A stretch of DNA of 64,000 nt from Paralithodes platypus. Taxonomy: Eukaryota > Arthropoda > Malacostraca > Decapoda > Lithodidae. The stretch is taken from positions 28,324,129 through 28,388,128 of the forward strand of contig CM064480.1 of assembly GCA_032716605.1 (NCBI GenBank). Direction: 5' to 3'. Positions 1 to 9,888 of the stretch are shown here, piece after piece. The notes below the pieces were generated by a model. The model ran no database searches, had not been told where the DNA came from, and was given only the letters and a program-made list of their open reading frames with translations. Each line of letters opens with the position of its first letter. Position 1 is the first letter of the stretch. The position numbers were made by a program, and so were the translations under genes.

Positions 1-904
1 GTAGAGCATGCACGAATGAGGGCATTTTGCCTATACCATTCTGCAAGCTCGTTGTTTGTCTTTGAGGTACGCCAGGAGAACGCTTAATACTTCGGTATTA
101 AGGTTTCTCAAGAGAGCTACCCTTCCCTATAACGTAATATTTGACGCACAGACTTGAGATTTGCACTAGGCTATGCGGCATGCCATGCGCACCAGTATCT
201 CGTATCATTGACTCTAGCTAGACTTTATCAATCATAGTAGACATTAAGTATATTAACCTAATTACTCTTTTTATGCATACCCATTTATGATTACACAAGC
301 ATTTCGCAGCCTAGTTTAATGTATGGAGACACAAATGACTTAGGCTCTTTTTGTTGATAGGAATACTGCATTGTCGTGGTGATTATTATTGTTGTAGCGT
401 TTAGGATATTCTTGGCCCCGACTGCATTATATATTCTGCCTTTTTGTGTGCATAGCCTGCACGAGCATTGTTCCGCTGCCTGCCTTTTTGGGTCCCATTT
501 CCGATACGAGCATCTTTATAGCATCTAACATTTAAAGAAGATTCCTTGTTGGTGTTGAAGGACTTTAGTGCACTTTCTTTCATGCAGGAGTGCCTGACAT
601 ATATTGATTAAAGTAACGTAAGCTGTAACTTCTCTTACCACCTTACTTTGCATACCATAACCAAGCACCTTCGGTTATAGGTAGTAATAGGCTGTTTTCA
701 CATAACATTAAGCCTAGAGTAGACGCACATTTATTGAGAGTTTGATAGCCTATTATTGCATATAGAACTCTGTAGAGTATTTGTGTTCTTTGTTCACTGG
801 GAATATACATCAGAGGTTGGATCTAGCGCTTTCCGTTGTAGCATTTATGCCATTACTAGTCCAATGAATAAGAGCCCTGATATATTTAAACCCCAGTCGT
901 AACA
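1..904 (+). repeat. 5' LTR of E1, right half only
   Basis: This stretch matches 5601-6510 almost base for base, apart from a short missing piece near 50. It ends in CGTAACA, the same 3' edge as the LTRs ending at 6510, 37584 and 43589. The window starts roughly midway in a 1.8-kb LTR, so U3 and the promoter are missing. The 60-aa reverse-strand frame near 401-583 recurs in every LTR copy and is a shadow. Confidence 0.93.
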
Positions 905-906
905 AA

Positions 907-922
907 TGGCAACCTTGCCAGG
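907..922 (+). other. Candidate tRNA primer binding site of E1
   Basis: Two bases after the LTR end, TGGCAACC begins. E2 has TGGCGACC at the equivalent place (37587). A TGG start just after the 5' LTR is what a site complementary to a tRNA CCA end looks like. The priming tRNA was not identified. Confidence 0.6.
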
Positions 923-1120
923 ATGTGGTGAACCTACATTTATTAGCAGGGAACATTTGTTGTTTTGGAGAATATTTTGCGGGGATCAGCAAGATTTTTT
1001 TTTTTTTGCAACATAGTATAGCCCTTGAGTATTTCCGAGAATTTTTGTGTGTATATTGAGATATAAGAGTTTGGGGTGCTTCTTTTCTGGATATTGAGGT
1101 GGGAAATTTTTGTGAGCATC

Positions 1121-2550
1121 ATGTCTTATACCGGATCAGAGGAGAATGGAGACACAGTACGTAATGTCGAAACTGAGGAACAGCAGTATGATGATATGGT
1201 TAATCGGTTGGAGGGTATGGAGCGGTACGGTCTTCAATGCCTGGCCACAGCTATCGGTCATGCGGTTACTAGCAGCATGACCAGGGATAACTTGATAACG
1301 TGTGTACTGGGCAGGGTGACTGGTGAGCGAGATGGGTTGAGTGCTCAGAGCCCTTCGGCCATGCTTCCCCTACACTCGACTCCCAGCCGTTCCAGTAGTT
1401 TGCCGACCCCGGGTACGCTCCCGCAGTTGGGTGGTGACTGGCAGGGTGGGTTGCCCCTGGGGGGACCACCGGTAATTTCAAACATTGTAGCACCTTCACC
1501 TCCTCCAGGGTTAACTCCAGAATTATGGTATCAGCTCGAATTAGCTAAGATCGAAGAGAGAAAGGCTATCAGGGTATCTGAGCTTCAGCTTCAGCAGCAA
1601 CAAAGGGCAGGTGAGCTTCAGCAGCAAATAGAGCTAGCAAAAATCCAAGCTGAGTCGACTAGGTACTGTGCCGACATGGACGTAGAGAAGTCGCGAGTAG
1701 AGACAACGGGACAGCGACTTGGGGCTGGTAACCGTGTTCATGAGCAGTCTCTCTCGCACTTATTGAAACTGGTTCCGGTGTTTGATGAGAGTGGTGTAAC
1801 AGAATTTTTCACACGCTTTGAGAAGAAGTGCCAGGAACACCAGTGGCCAGAGAATAAATGGGCAGCACTTGTATCCTCTAGATTAATAGGCAAGGGTCTT
1901 AAAGCCTACGATGCGTTACCTTTGGAGTTATGTATTGTGTACGAGGGTCTCAAGGAGGCTGTCCTGAGGGCTTACGAACTGCAACCAGAAACGTACCGTT
2001 TGAAGTTCCGGGGTGTAACTAAGGGAAGAGATAGCACCTTTTTGGAACATGCCCGGGACTTGTCCGATGCTATGGGGAACTGGCTCCGATCTAAGAAGGT
2101 CACAACATTTGATGAAATTAAGCAGTTAATGATGTTGGAGCAGTTCTTTAAGAGCACGGGCGGTGATCTAACTTTGAACTTAAAGGAGAAAAACCCAAGA
2201 ACTCTAGTCGAAGCAGCAGAAATGGCTGATCGACGGCTGTCGTTGATTTGGGGTTGCGGGTCCTCACAGAAGTACGATGTAAGTGCTAAGGACCGTTATC
2301 CTCCCCCTCCCCGGAACAATGACACATTTAAACAGAAGAGCCAGGAAACTAAAACTTAATCCAAACCTTACACCACACCGTATGTGAAAAGTCAGGGGCC
2401 TTTTACATCACAGTATAAGCCGAAACCGAAATTTATGTGTTTTAGTTGCCACCAGGAGGGTCATAAGGCAAATGAGTGCCCTAGTCGACCTCCTCCGGCA
2501 GCCGTGTCTTTTGCTCACGGCATTGGAGTGTTCAAGAGGACATCGGAGTT
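1121..2550 (+). pseudogene. gag: gag (capsid and zinc knuckle) of E1, disrupted
   Basis: Gag forms the retrotransposon particle and binds its RNA. The ATG at 1121 is chosen over an upstream open stretch because E2 has the same ATG context at 37804. The product has an acidic N-terminus, a proline-rich linker, a Gln-rich coiled segment (about 1580-1640), a capsid region (about 1770-2250) with a SCAN-like LQPETYRLKFR motif, and a CX2CX4HX4C zinc knuckle (about 2438-2480). A TAA at 2357-2359 replaces a GAA present in E2. About 57 bp near 1205 is missing in frame relative to E2. A deletion near 2550 then breaks the frame. Confidence 0.85.
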
Positions 2551-2553
2551 TGT

Positions 2554-4240
2554 GTGGAGTGGGGGGGTAGAAGATATGAGGTGAGAATTTTGCGTGACAC
2601 TGGGGCATCGCAAACACTGTTGAGAAATTTCACTGGTAAACCTGTCAATGCGGCGCGGGTGGTTGTGGTTCAGGGATTCACATTCTGGTCAACAGTCTTT
2701 AGATCAGCGGAGGAAGGGTACCGAGAAGGGGTTGAAAGTTGATGCGGTTGAGAGTTTAGTATCAACGGACCTTCTCGGGGACTCATTATTAGGACCACAT
2801 TTCGAGTCTAGAGAAGACCCAGTAACTGTTCCTGAAGGGGCAGAGGATGGGCTTAAAAAGACGAAAGAGTTGAAGGAGGACAGTGATGCACAGTCGGGAG
2901 ATGTAGCAACAAGGTACCCTGACGCGTACCCTATGAGAAATGGGTCGGCGAAGACGGTGGTCCGAAGCTTGCTAGTGTATTTTTCCCGGTATGGTTACTC
3001 GCAGGGGATTCAGTCAGTCCAGGGACCCAACTTCACTTCTAGCCTCTTTGTTCAAGCAATGCCGCAGCATGTGATTGTTGGGGTTGTGTCATCTGCGTAT
3101 CATCCGGAGAGCCAGGGTGTGTTAGAGCGATGGCACTCAGCCTTGAAATCTGTGCTTCGTTGTTGTTGCTTTGAGAGTGGGAAGGATTGGGATCTTGGCC
3201 TGCCATGTGTTTTGTTTGCTGTGCGGGAGGTACCTGGAGAGAGTTTGGGATTCAGCCCTAATGAGCTCGTCTTTGGACACCGTGTCAGAGGGCCTCTCCA
3301 TATGGTTGAAGAAGTATGGGAGGGTGCAGAAAAACCTTGTTCTATGCTCAAGTGTGTCCTCAACAGTCGAGAACGGATGTTGCGCAGTCTGGAGTTGGCT
3401 GGCCGTAATTTGACTAGCTCTCAGGCCCTCAGGAAGGACAGGTACGACCTCAAGGTTGAACTCAGGGAGTTTCACGTGGGTCAGGAGGTGTTGATTCTAC
3501 TGCCCCTTGTAGGTCACCCCTTATCCGCGAAGTACGCTGGTCCTTATAGGGTGGTGGAGGAGCTATCAGACCTGGATTACTTGGTAGTCACTCCAGACAG
3601 ACGGAAGCGCAATCAGTTATGTCATGTTAATCCCATGAAGGAGTATGGGAGGCACCCCCCTGAGCCTCTCACTGTGCCTGTGATGACGATTAGCAGTCAA
3701 GGTGGAGAAGGAGAATGGGACAGTCAAGCTCAGGTGGAGGATAACTGGAAGGATAAGAAGTTCAAATGGGCGCCTGAGTGTGAGAAGGTGTTTAGAGAAG
3801 TAAACCACCTGTTGTGCACTCACCCGATCCTCAGGGCCCCTGACTTTAGCCTACCTTTCCAACTAGCAACGGAGGCTAGTGGTGTGGGGGTTGGTGCCGT
3901 CCTTGTGGAAAAGGACGATGATGGGCTGGAGCATCCTGTTAGTTTCTGCTCGGAGAAGTACAATTCGGCCCAGGGGAGCTGCTCTGTTGTCGAGGAGGAG
4001 CTGCTGGCAGTTGTGCTTGCGCTGGGGCATTTCGAGGTCTATGTTCCAGCCTATGGTCCGGTCGTTGTAGTTTACCCAGATCATCACCCTCTCAAGTTCT
4101 TGGACCAGTTTCACAATCGGAATATGAGGCTGACCAGGTGGTCACTAAGGTTATTGGTATATAACCTGGACATACGCCATATTGCCAGTTGTGACAACGT
4201 GGTTGCAGATGGTCGTTCAAGGGTATATGATCCTTGGTAG
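2554..4240 (+). pseudogene. pol: pol remnant of E1: protease piece, integrase core, RNase H
   Basis: In order: an aspartic protease active site (DTGAS, about 2596), a ~277-bp deletion near 2675 that shifts frame, then an open frame to 4240. That frame holds the late part of an integrase core (VATRYPDAYP at about 2910; HPESQG..ERWH at about 3105-3135), a C-terminal GPY-type domain (AGPYRVV at about 3537), the last part of an RT thumb (KFKWAPE, about 3760) and RNase H (about 3870-4210). The usual second integrase Asp is Val (SVQGPNF), and the first RNase H Asp is Glu (TEAS). The RT palm, the integrase zinc domain and its first Asp are absent, as in E2, so these losses predate both copies. Confidence 0.85.
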
Positions 4241-4713
4241 ATTGGCACACGGGTAGCCGCCTGCTTTAGTTTGAATAGTATTTTGCGCTTGGTGCTTGTT
4301 GGCTCGCGGTTGTAGCCCTGCGTATTGGGTCGTAAAGCAGGAGTTGAGCGTTTGGTATAGAAGAAAAAACTAGGCTTGCCCCTATAGTGCAGCCGAAATA
4401 AACAAATTAAAAACATAAAAATCAAATAAAAACTCTTTCTTTGATAGTTGAATTTTTTCAGTATGTTATAGCAGTAATTCTGAGTTGCACTCCTCTCAGA
4501 ATGCTGGGCTAGAGAAGCTCGCTCTTGAGGAGCATAACTACATATAATTTAACCTATTGTGTTGGGGAGGGTTATAATTTTGTAAAATGTTTTGTTGAAG
4601 AACTGTGCCAGATATTTTACTGCCGCTGGGTGATGGGAAGTGGAGATATAGCATGGGTTCTAACCATCAGATTTTTGTGAGCCTTGGGGCCTCTGAGAAA
4701 AATCTTGGGGGGG
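4241..4713 (+). other. E1 3' untranslated region and polypurine tract
   Basis: This is noncoding sequence between the RNase H stop and the 3' LTR. It ends in a purine-rich tract, AAAAATCTTGGGGGGG (about 4698-4713), directly before TGTGACG of the LTR, which is where a plus-strand primer tract is expected. E2 has the same arrangement at about 41779-41795. Confidence 0.7.
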
Positions 4714-5006
4714 TGTGACGTTAACCACTCCGTTAGAACCGCATGGCTTGTCCTACAGTGACTCGCTAGGATCGCCAGGGCAGTGGATGGGGCTACAGTT
4801 TATGTATTAGAGTGTGCTTTATTTCATATGAAGGCTCGTGTCATGGGCAGTCCAGAAGGGCTCTTTGTTTTCACCCATGTCAAGGCTTTCTATATTTAAT
4901 TGTAAAGTATATGTTTTATCATTAACTAGTAATGATGGGATCTGAGAGAGAGAGAGAGAGTAGAACAGAGTGAGAGGGGGGCGCGCAGTGTTTTTGCCCC
5001 GCTCGA

Positions 5007-5014
5007 TGACGTCA
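5007..5014 (+). promoter_or_regulatory. CRE/ATF-like palindrome in E1 3' LTR U3
   Basis: A perfect TGACGTCA palindrome lies about 125 bp upstream of the LTR TATA box. The E2 3' LTR has it intact (42088-42095), while the E2 5' LTR reads TGACGTCT (35023-35030). Conservation in two LTRs and its position fit a promoter element. Factor binding is inferred from the motif only. Confidence 0.5.
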
Positions 5015-5132
5015 CGGCTGGCTGCCTCGTGGGGGTTGGTTGAGAGAGGTCCTTACCATGCTGCTAGCTCCCTTGCTAGTGGCTAGAGGACTTGTTGCCG
5101 CTTTTTTCCCACGCGGCTCGACCTAGTCCCGG

Positions 5133-5140
5133 TTTATATA
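5133..5140 (+). promoter_or_regulatory. TATA box of E1 LTR
   Basis: TTTATATA is followed about 25-30 bp later by pyrimidine-rich sequence (CACTCTCTCCCTCAG). E2 LTRs have TATATATA at 35149-35156 and 42214-42221. This would place the U3/R border near 5165-5175. The start site is inferred. Confidence 0.5.
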
Positions 5141-6518
5141 CTGGTTCCTCGTCACTCTCTCCCTCAGATCTGGTTTCTAGAACGCATTCATCTTTATCCT
5201 TTGATACCTGTCTCCCGTACTGCACTTGAGAATCTTTTCCTCTGCCTACCTCTCTCCTTTTCCATATCTTTCACCACCTTTTATTAATACCATATCCCCT
5301 CTGGTTAACTCTGCAAAATCAGCTTCATGCTGGCCAGTTGTATTGTGCGTTAAGGTCTGATATAACCCATGTATGTTAGTTGTTAAGATAAGTTGATCAC
5401 GAAGCATTGGTTGGCATTCATATTGTTTAGTACCGCTTCCTTTAATTATTAGTGTTCTGCTGGATTAGATAATGCTAGACTAGGGGTCTGATATTATAAG
5501 GTATTGTTTCCTATGAGTGCTGGCTTTATTTAAAAGCTGCACGACATACCTGAGAACTGGAGTTGATTGAGTAAATTCTAGTCTGTGTGCCATTGAGAGT
5601 AGAGCATGCACGAATGAGGGCTTTTTGCCTATACCATTCTGCACTGTTCTAAGCTCGTTGTTTGTCTTTGAGGTACGCCAGGAGAACGCTTAATACTTCG
5701 GTATTAAGGTTTCTCAAGAGAGCTACCCTTCCCTATAACGTAATATTTGACGCACAGACTTGAGATTTGCACTAGGCTATGCGGCATGCCATGCGCACCA
5801 GTATCTCGTATCATTGACTCTAGCTAGACTTTATCAATCATAGTAGACATTAAGTATATTAACCTAATTACTCTTTTTATGCATACCCATTTATGATTAC
5901 ACAAGCATTTCGCAGCCTAGTTTGATGTATGGAGACACAAACGACTTAGGCTCTTTTTGTTGATAGGAATACTGCATTGTCGTGGTGATTATTATTGTTG
6001 TAGCGTTTAGGATATTCTTGGCCCCGACTGCATTATATATTCTGCCTTTTTGTGTGCATAGCCTGCACGAGCATTGTTCCGCTGCCTGCCTTTTTGGGTT
6101 CCATTTCCGATACGAGCATCTTTATAGCATCTAACATTTAAAGAAGATTCCTTGTTGGTGTTGAAGGACTTTAGTGCACTTTCTTTCATGCAGGAGTGCC
6201 TGACATATATTGATTAAAGTAACGTAAGCTGTAACTTCTCTTACCACCTTACTTTGCATACCATAACCAAGCACCTTCGGTTATAGGTAGTAATAGGCTG
6301 TTTTCACATAACATTAAGCCTAGAGTAGACGCACATTTATTGAGAGTTTGATAGCCTATTATTGCATATAGAACTCTGTAGAGTATTTGTGTTCTTTGTT
6401 CACTGGGAACATACATCAGAGGTTGGATCTAGCGCTTTCCGTTGTAGTATTTATGCCATTACTAGTCCAATAAATAAGAGCCCTGATATATTTAAACCCC
6501 AGTCGTAACACTGAGCAT

Positions 6519-6544
6519 ATAGATAGATAGATAGATAGATAGAT
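6519..6544. repeat. (GATA)n microsatellite
   Basis: About six GATA units lie just outside the E1 3' LTR, between the LTR and the first mosaic module. Confidence 0.9.
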
Positions 6545-6692
6545 GACCTAGCTATACGACGAATTATAAGTACGAAGCACCACAGTACCAGTTACTCCCA
6601 TTAATTTTAGGTCACTTCACTTGATCCTAAAGTTAAGAAAGTGGAGGATCTGATGGGAAGGGATGGAGAGGTGCTTAATTTTTAATTAAATT

Positions 6693-6776
6693 AAGAGGGT
6701 ATTACACTGGGCCAATTCTCGTCACTCTTCAGCAAAAAGTGGAGCTACCATTAATCTCCAGTACAAATCTCACCCT
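6693..6776 (-). mobile_element. Harbinger-type MITE, right-end fragment, reversed
   Basis: AGAGGGTATTACACTGGGCC and the following sequence match the reverse complement of the right end of the 1239-bp MITE at 51207-52445. The copy stops after about 84 bp and runs into unrelated mosaic sequence. Confidence 0.8.
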
Positions 6777-7360
6777 TTCCCGAAGAAAAAAGGTTCACCG
6801 CCAACTCAAGTCGTATAGCAGAATTATTTATTTTTGGTGAGTCGTCTGACTGGGGTGGTCGTAGCTCTCGGATCAAAGTATTTTGTCACACTTTAAATGC
6901 ACCAACACAGGCAACACGGTGCAGCAAGCACTCAGGATACGGCGGCGGTGGCTGTGCTCCGACGAGGTACACACTCTCCCTCTCGCTGTCACGTTTCGTA
7001 TAATGCGTCGTATAGCTAGGTCATGCTTTGTTTAATCATGCGTCGTCTACTGTCCTAGGTCATGCTTCGTATTATGTGTCGCACCCCCAGTCAGACGCCT
7101 CACCAAAAATAATCCCACAAAAATCTCTTTGGGTGGGAGCAGCCCGGCCAGGTAGTCTCTCCTAAAAATTGTCTCCCCTAAATTTTGTCTCTCCTAAATT
7201 TTTGTGGGTGAGTCGCCGCAGGAGCCCGGCCAGTTAGTCTCTCTCTACTGTAGGTGGAGCAGCCCAGCCAGGTAGTCGCCTCTCTGGGCGGAGCAGCTCG
7301 GCCAGGTAGTCTCTCTCTGGGTATCTTTGACAATGGCCGACTAAGCACCTCTCCATCCCC

Positions 7361-7804
7361 ACTGGGTGGGAAGCTCCAATTTTTGATGGAGGTAGAGTGT
7401 CAGCCTCTTTACAGCTCCATTTAATCTCATTGATATCTCAAGTATATGACGTCGAAATATATATTTTGCTACATAATCGTGTGTTTTGATTGTGAGAAAG
7501 GCTGCGGATAGACATAAACTAAGTGAATTAATGCTAAAATAGCTACACCACTTGCAGCTAAATAACCACTTCCTATACCTACGCCACGGCGATTGGTATG
7601 AAACGAAAACATTCGGTTGTGTAGCAGGAGGAACTGTTTTTCAGATGCCTATTTACTAAGAATCATTGAACAATATATTTAACCTAGCCTAACCTAACCT
7701 AGTATATTAGTGGACTATTTATGAATGTAAAATGTAAAAATATATTGTAACATTACCAAATTATTGAGATAAATACAGGTCTACCCACATACACAGGATT
7801 ATGC
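7361..7804 (-). mobile_element. Harbinger-type MITE, internal fragment, reversed
   Basis: This is the reverse complement of about 51892-52342, including the short CCTAACCTAACC run and the block with GCCACGGCGATTGGTATG. It carries more differences than exist among the three copies at 51-59 kb, so it is an older or separate copy that was cut up. Confidence 0.85.
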
Positions 7805-7904
7805 AAGGAAGAAGGTAAAGGTGAAAGAGAAGATAATAATTTAGAAAGTTTAAGCCTGTAGGAGGACTTTAACCAGATACAACAGGCCGGATCGGTCGGC
7901 ATCA
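7805..7904. other. Short unassigned stretch in block A
   Basis: About 100 bp (GAAGAAGGTAAAGGTGAAAG onward) that I do not match to any other module in the window and that contains no convincing reading frame. Confidence 0.4.
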
Positions 7905-8335
7905 TAGTCCACGCTTACATTGGAATTATTATTCCACCCCAGTCAGACGACTCACCAAAAATAAATTCTGCTATACGACTTGAGTTGGCGATGAACCTTT
8001 TTTCTTCGGGCCAGGTAGTCTCTCCTAAAAATTGTCTCTCCTAAAATTTTGTCTCCCACATTTAATCATCCTATGTCTATTGGCGGACTCTCCCCCGCAC
8101 AAATGAGAAAATCAATCATTGTTAACGCTAGCTGCCTCATGGCCCTTCCGACCTGGTTGAAAATACTCTCGGTGTTGGAGTTTGGCGCACAAGAGGCAGA
8201 GAACGAAGAGAAGCTACTCTGGCTAGGTTGTCCAATTATCTTCACCTCCATTATCTTTATCTTTTGAAACCTCGTTAACGTCAACAATGCCCCCTTCTTC
8301 AATGTCCATAATATTATTTTCATCGTATCTCTCCT
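7905..8335 (-). pseudogene. Scrambled pieces of the unknown mosaic ORF family, reversed
   Basis: 7905-8010 is the reverse complement of the leader just upstream of the ORF at 27748 and 44274. Further on, read on the minus strand, three coding pieces follow in the wrong order: the acidic segment (GDEERN...EDNW, 8232-8335), a Ser-rich to NTESIFNQVGR segment (about 8146-8231), and an earlier segment (EAAS...RMIKC, 8059-8145). Codons are well preserved inside each piece, but order and frame are lost, so this is rearranged debris and not a gene. Confidence 0.75.
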
Positions 8336-9235
8336 CGTCCCCAGAGAGACTTTTGTGGGATTATTTTTGGTGAGGCGTCTGACTGGGGGTGCGACACATT
8401 ATACGAAGCATGACCTTGCACCAACACAGGCAACATGGCGCAGCTCGTCGTCGTCGAAGTCTTCTTCCTAAATTTTGTCTCTCCTAAATTTTTGTGGGTG
8501 AGTCGCCCCAGGAGCCCGGCCAGTTAGTCTCTCTCTACTGTAGGTGGAGCAGCCCGGCCAGGTAGTCGCCTCTCTGGGTGGAGCAGCCCGGCCAGGTAGT
8601 CTCTCTCTGGGTATCTTTGACTACATTATACGAAGCATGACCTAGCTATACGATGAATTATAATTGCGAAGCACCACAGTACCAGTTACTCCCATTAATT
8701 TTAGGTCACTTCACTTGATCCTAAAGTTAAGAAAGTGGAGGATCTGATGGGAAGGGAGGGAGAGGTGCTTAGTCGGCCATTGTCAAAGATACCCAGAGAG
8801 AAACTACCTGGCCGGGCTGCTTGCTTCGTACTTATAATTCGTCGGATAGCTAGGTCATGCTTCGTATAATGTAAATCAGGAAATAAAATGGAATTGTTCA
8901 TGTTTTTCTTTTATTTGTCCTTCCTAGTTTTTACAATTTCTTCTCTCGGTAGGTCATGCTTCGTTTAATGCGTCGTCTACTGTCCTAGGTCATGCTTCGT
9001 ATAATGTGTTGCAGCCCCAGTCAGACGCCTCACCAAAAATAATCCCACAAAAATCTCTCTGGGCGACACATTATACGAAGCATGACGTAGGACAGTAGAC
9101 GACGCATTAAACGAAGCATGACCTAGCTATACGACGCATTATACGAAACGTGACAGCGAGAGGGAGAGTGTGTACCTCGTCGGAGCACAGCCACCGCCGC
9201 CGTATTCTATGTGCTTGCTGCACCGTCTTGCCTGT

Positions 9236-9740
9236 GTGCCAAACTCCAACACCGAGAGTATTTTCAACCAGGTCGGAAGGGCAGTGACCAATATGGCGAG
9301 TACGGCATCGGTGATAAATTGCACAACCCCCCGCAGGAACATTTGACTCTATTGAAGAAAATGTTGGCCATTGAATTAACGGCTAATATGTTTGGTCGGT
9401 ATGCCAAGATACAAGACTTAAAGCCGGCTGAATTATTTAGAAAATCGAACGATACCTTAGAAATGATTCAGAGAGAGCAAGTCATGTGTAACCCCATGTT
9501 CTCAGATTTGGACTTCACTCCTCTGGAATATAAGAGCTACAAAGAGAGGAGTAGTTCCGAACGACCGGGCGACGGCGGAGGAGGAGGAGGAAACATGGTT
9601 ACATGTACATCCGTCACGTTCCTCGACTCACAGAGTCGAGGAGGGTGATGACGGCGACGCTACAGGTAATGCCGCCGACTTGATGAGGGGTACTTTAGTG
9701 GCCATACCCAAGGGCAATGCAACATCACATTTCAGAGGCA
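9236..9740 (+). pseudogene. C-terminal fragment of the unknown mosaic ORF family
   Basis: The DNA matches 29037-29660 and 45560-46178 but lacks about 124 bp (the equivalent of 29101-29224), which shifts the frame. Downstream the reading frame gives YGIGDKLHNPPQEHL, MFGRYAKIQDLK and the glycine run seen in the longer copies. A C-terminal insert (ACATGTACATCC in place of ACACATCC) shifts it again. No function is recognised. Confidence 0.75.
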
Positions 9741-9888
9741 ACGAGTTACTGTAGGATGAAGGGCTCAGAGGGCGAGGAAGGTAACGGCGAGGTCGCCGTG
9801 CATTGTAGGGCATGACGGTATACGCCGATGTATTGTCGGACTCTTCCGATTTGCGGTAAATACTACTTCTGTCCCTACTAGGATAATT
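9741..9888 (-). pseudogene. Middle fragment of the unknown mosaic ORF family, reversed
   Basis: This is the reverse complement of the arginine-rich middle part (RSSIYRKSEESD to RRPRRYLP) of the copy at 44955-45085. It abuts the preceding C-terminal fragment head to head, so two parts of one ORF are joined in opposite orientation. It ends where the DIRS-like element begins. Confidence 0.72.

Larger units (their letters stand above)
1..6510 (+). mobile_element. Gmr1-like Ty3/gypsy LTR retrotransposon copy E1, 5' end cut by window
   Basis: Direct LTRs (1-904 partial, 4714-6510) flank a 3.8-kb interior coding gag, a protease remnant, a partial integrase and RNase H. Integrase precedes RNase H, the copia-like order known for the Gmr1 clade of Ty3/gypsy elements; the capsid also has the SCAN-like character of that clade. 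No YxDD-type reverse transcriptase core is present. Against copy E2 (34731-43589), E1 carries three interior deletions (about 57, 103 and 277 bp) and a nonsense codon in gag, so it is dead. The target-site duplication cannot be tested because the left end lies outside the window. Confidence 0.88.
4714..6510 (+). repeat. 3' LTR of E1 (1797 bp)
   Basis: The LTR starts TGTGACG and ends CGTAACA. It matches the E2 LTRs along its whole length (1794 bp in the E2 3' LTR). Its right half equals 1-904. The GA run at about 4943-4962 also occurs in the other LTRs. The flank after 6510 (CTGAGCATATAGATAG) is not mosaic sequence. Confidence 0.93.
6545..9888. repeat. Mosaic repeat block A, scrambled and in both orientations
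   Basis: The block is built from modules that recur in blocks B to D. One holds GGTCATGCTTCGTATAATG. One holds CGGCGGCGGTGGCTGTGCTC. One is a ~30-bp minisatellite with GAGCAGCCCGGCCAGGTAGT. One is a ~140-bp unit with GGATCAAGTGAAGTGACC. Here neighbouring modules switch strand repeatedly: the GGATCAAGTGAAGTGACC unit is reversed at 6546-6680 and 8640-8800, while others run forward. Pieces of a Harbinger-type MITE and of the unknown ORF family are mixed in. No intact gene is seen. Confidence 0.85.

Noticed and set aside
401..583. 60-aa reverse-strand frame repeated in every LTR
   Set aside because: It is conserved only because the LTRs are conserved; it has no domain and lies antisense in LTR sequence.
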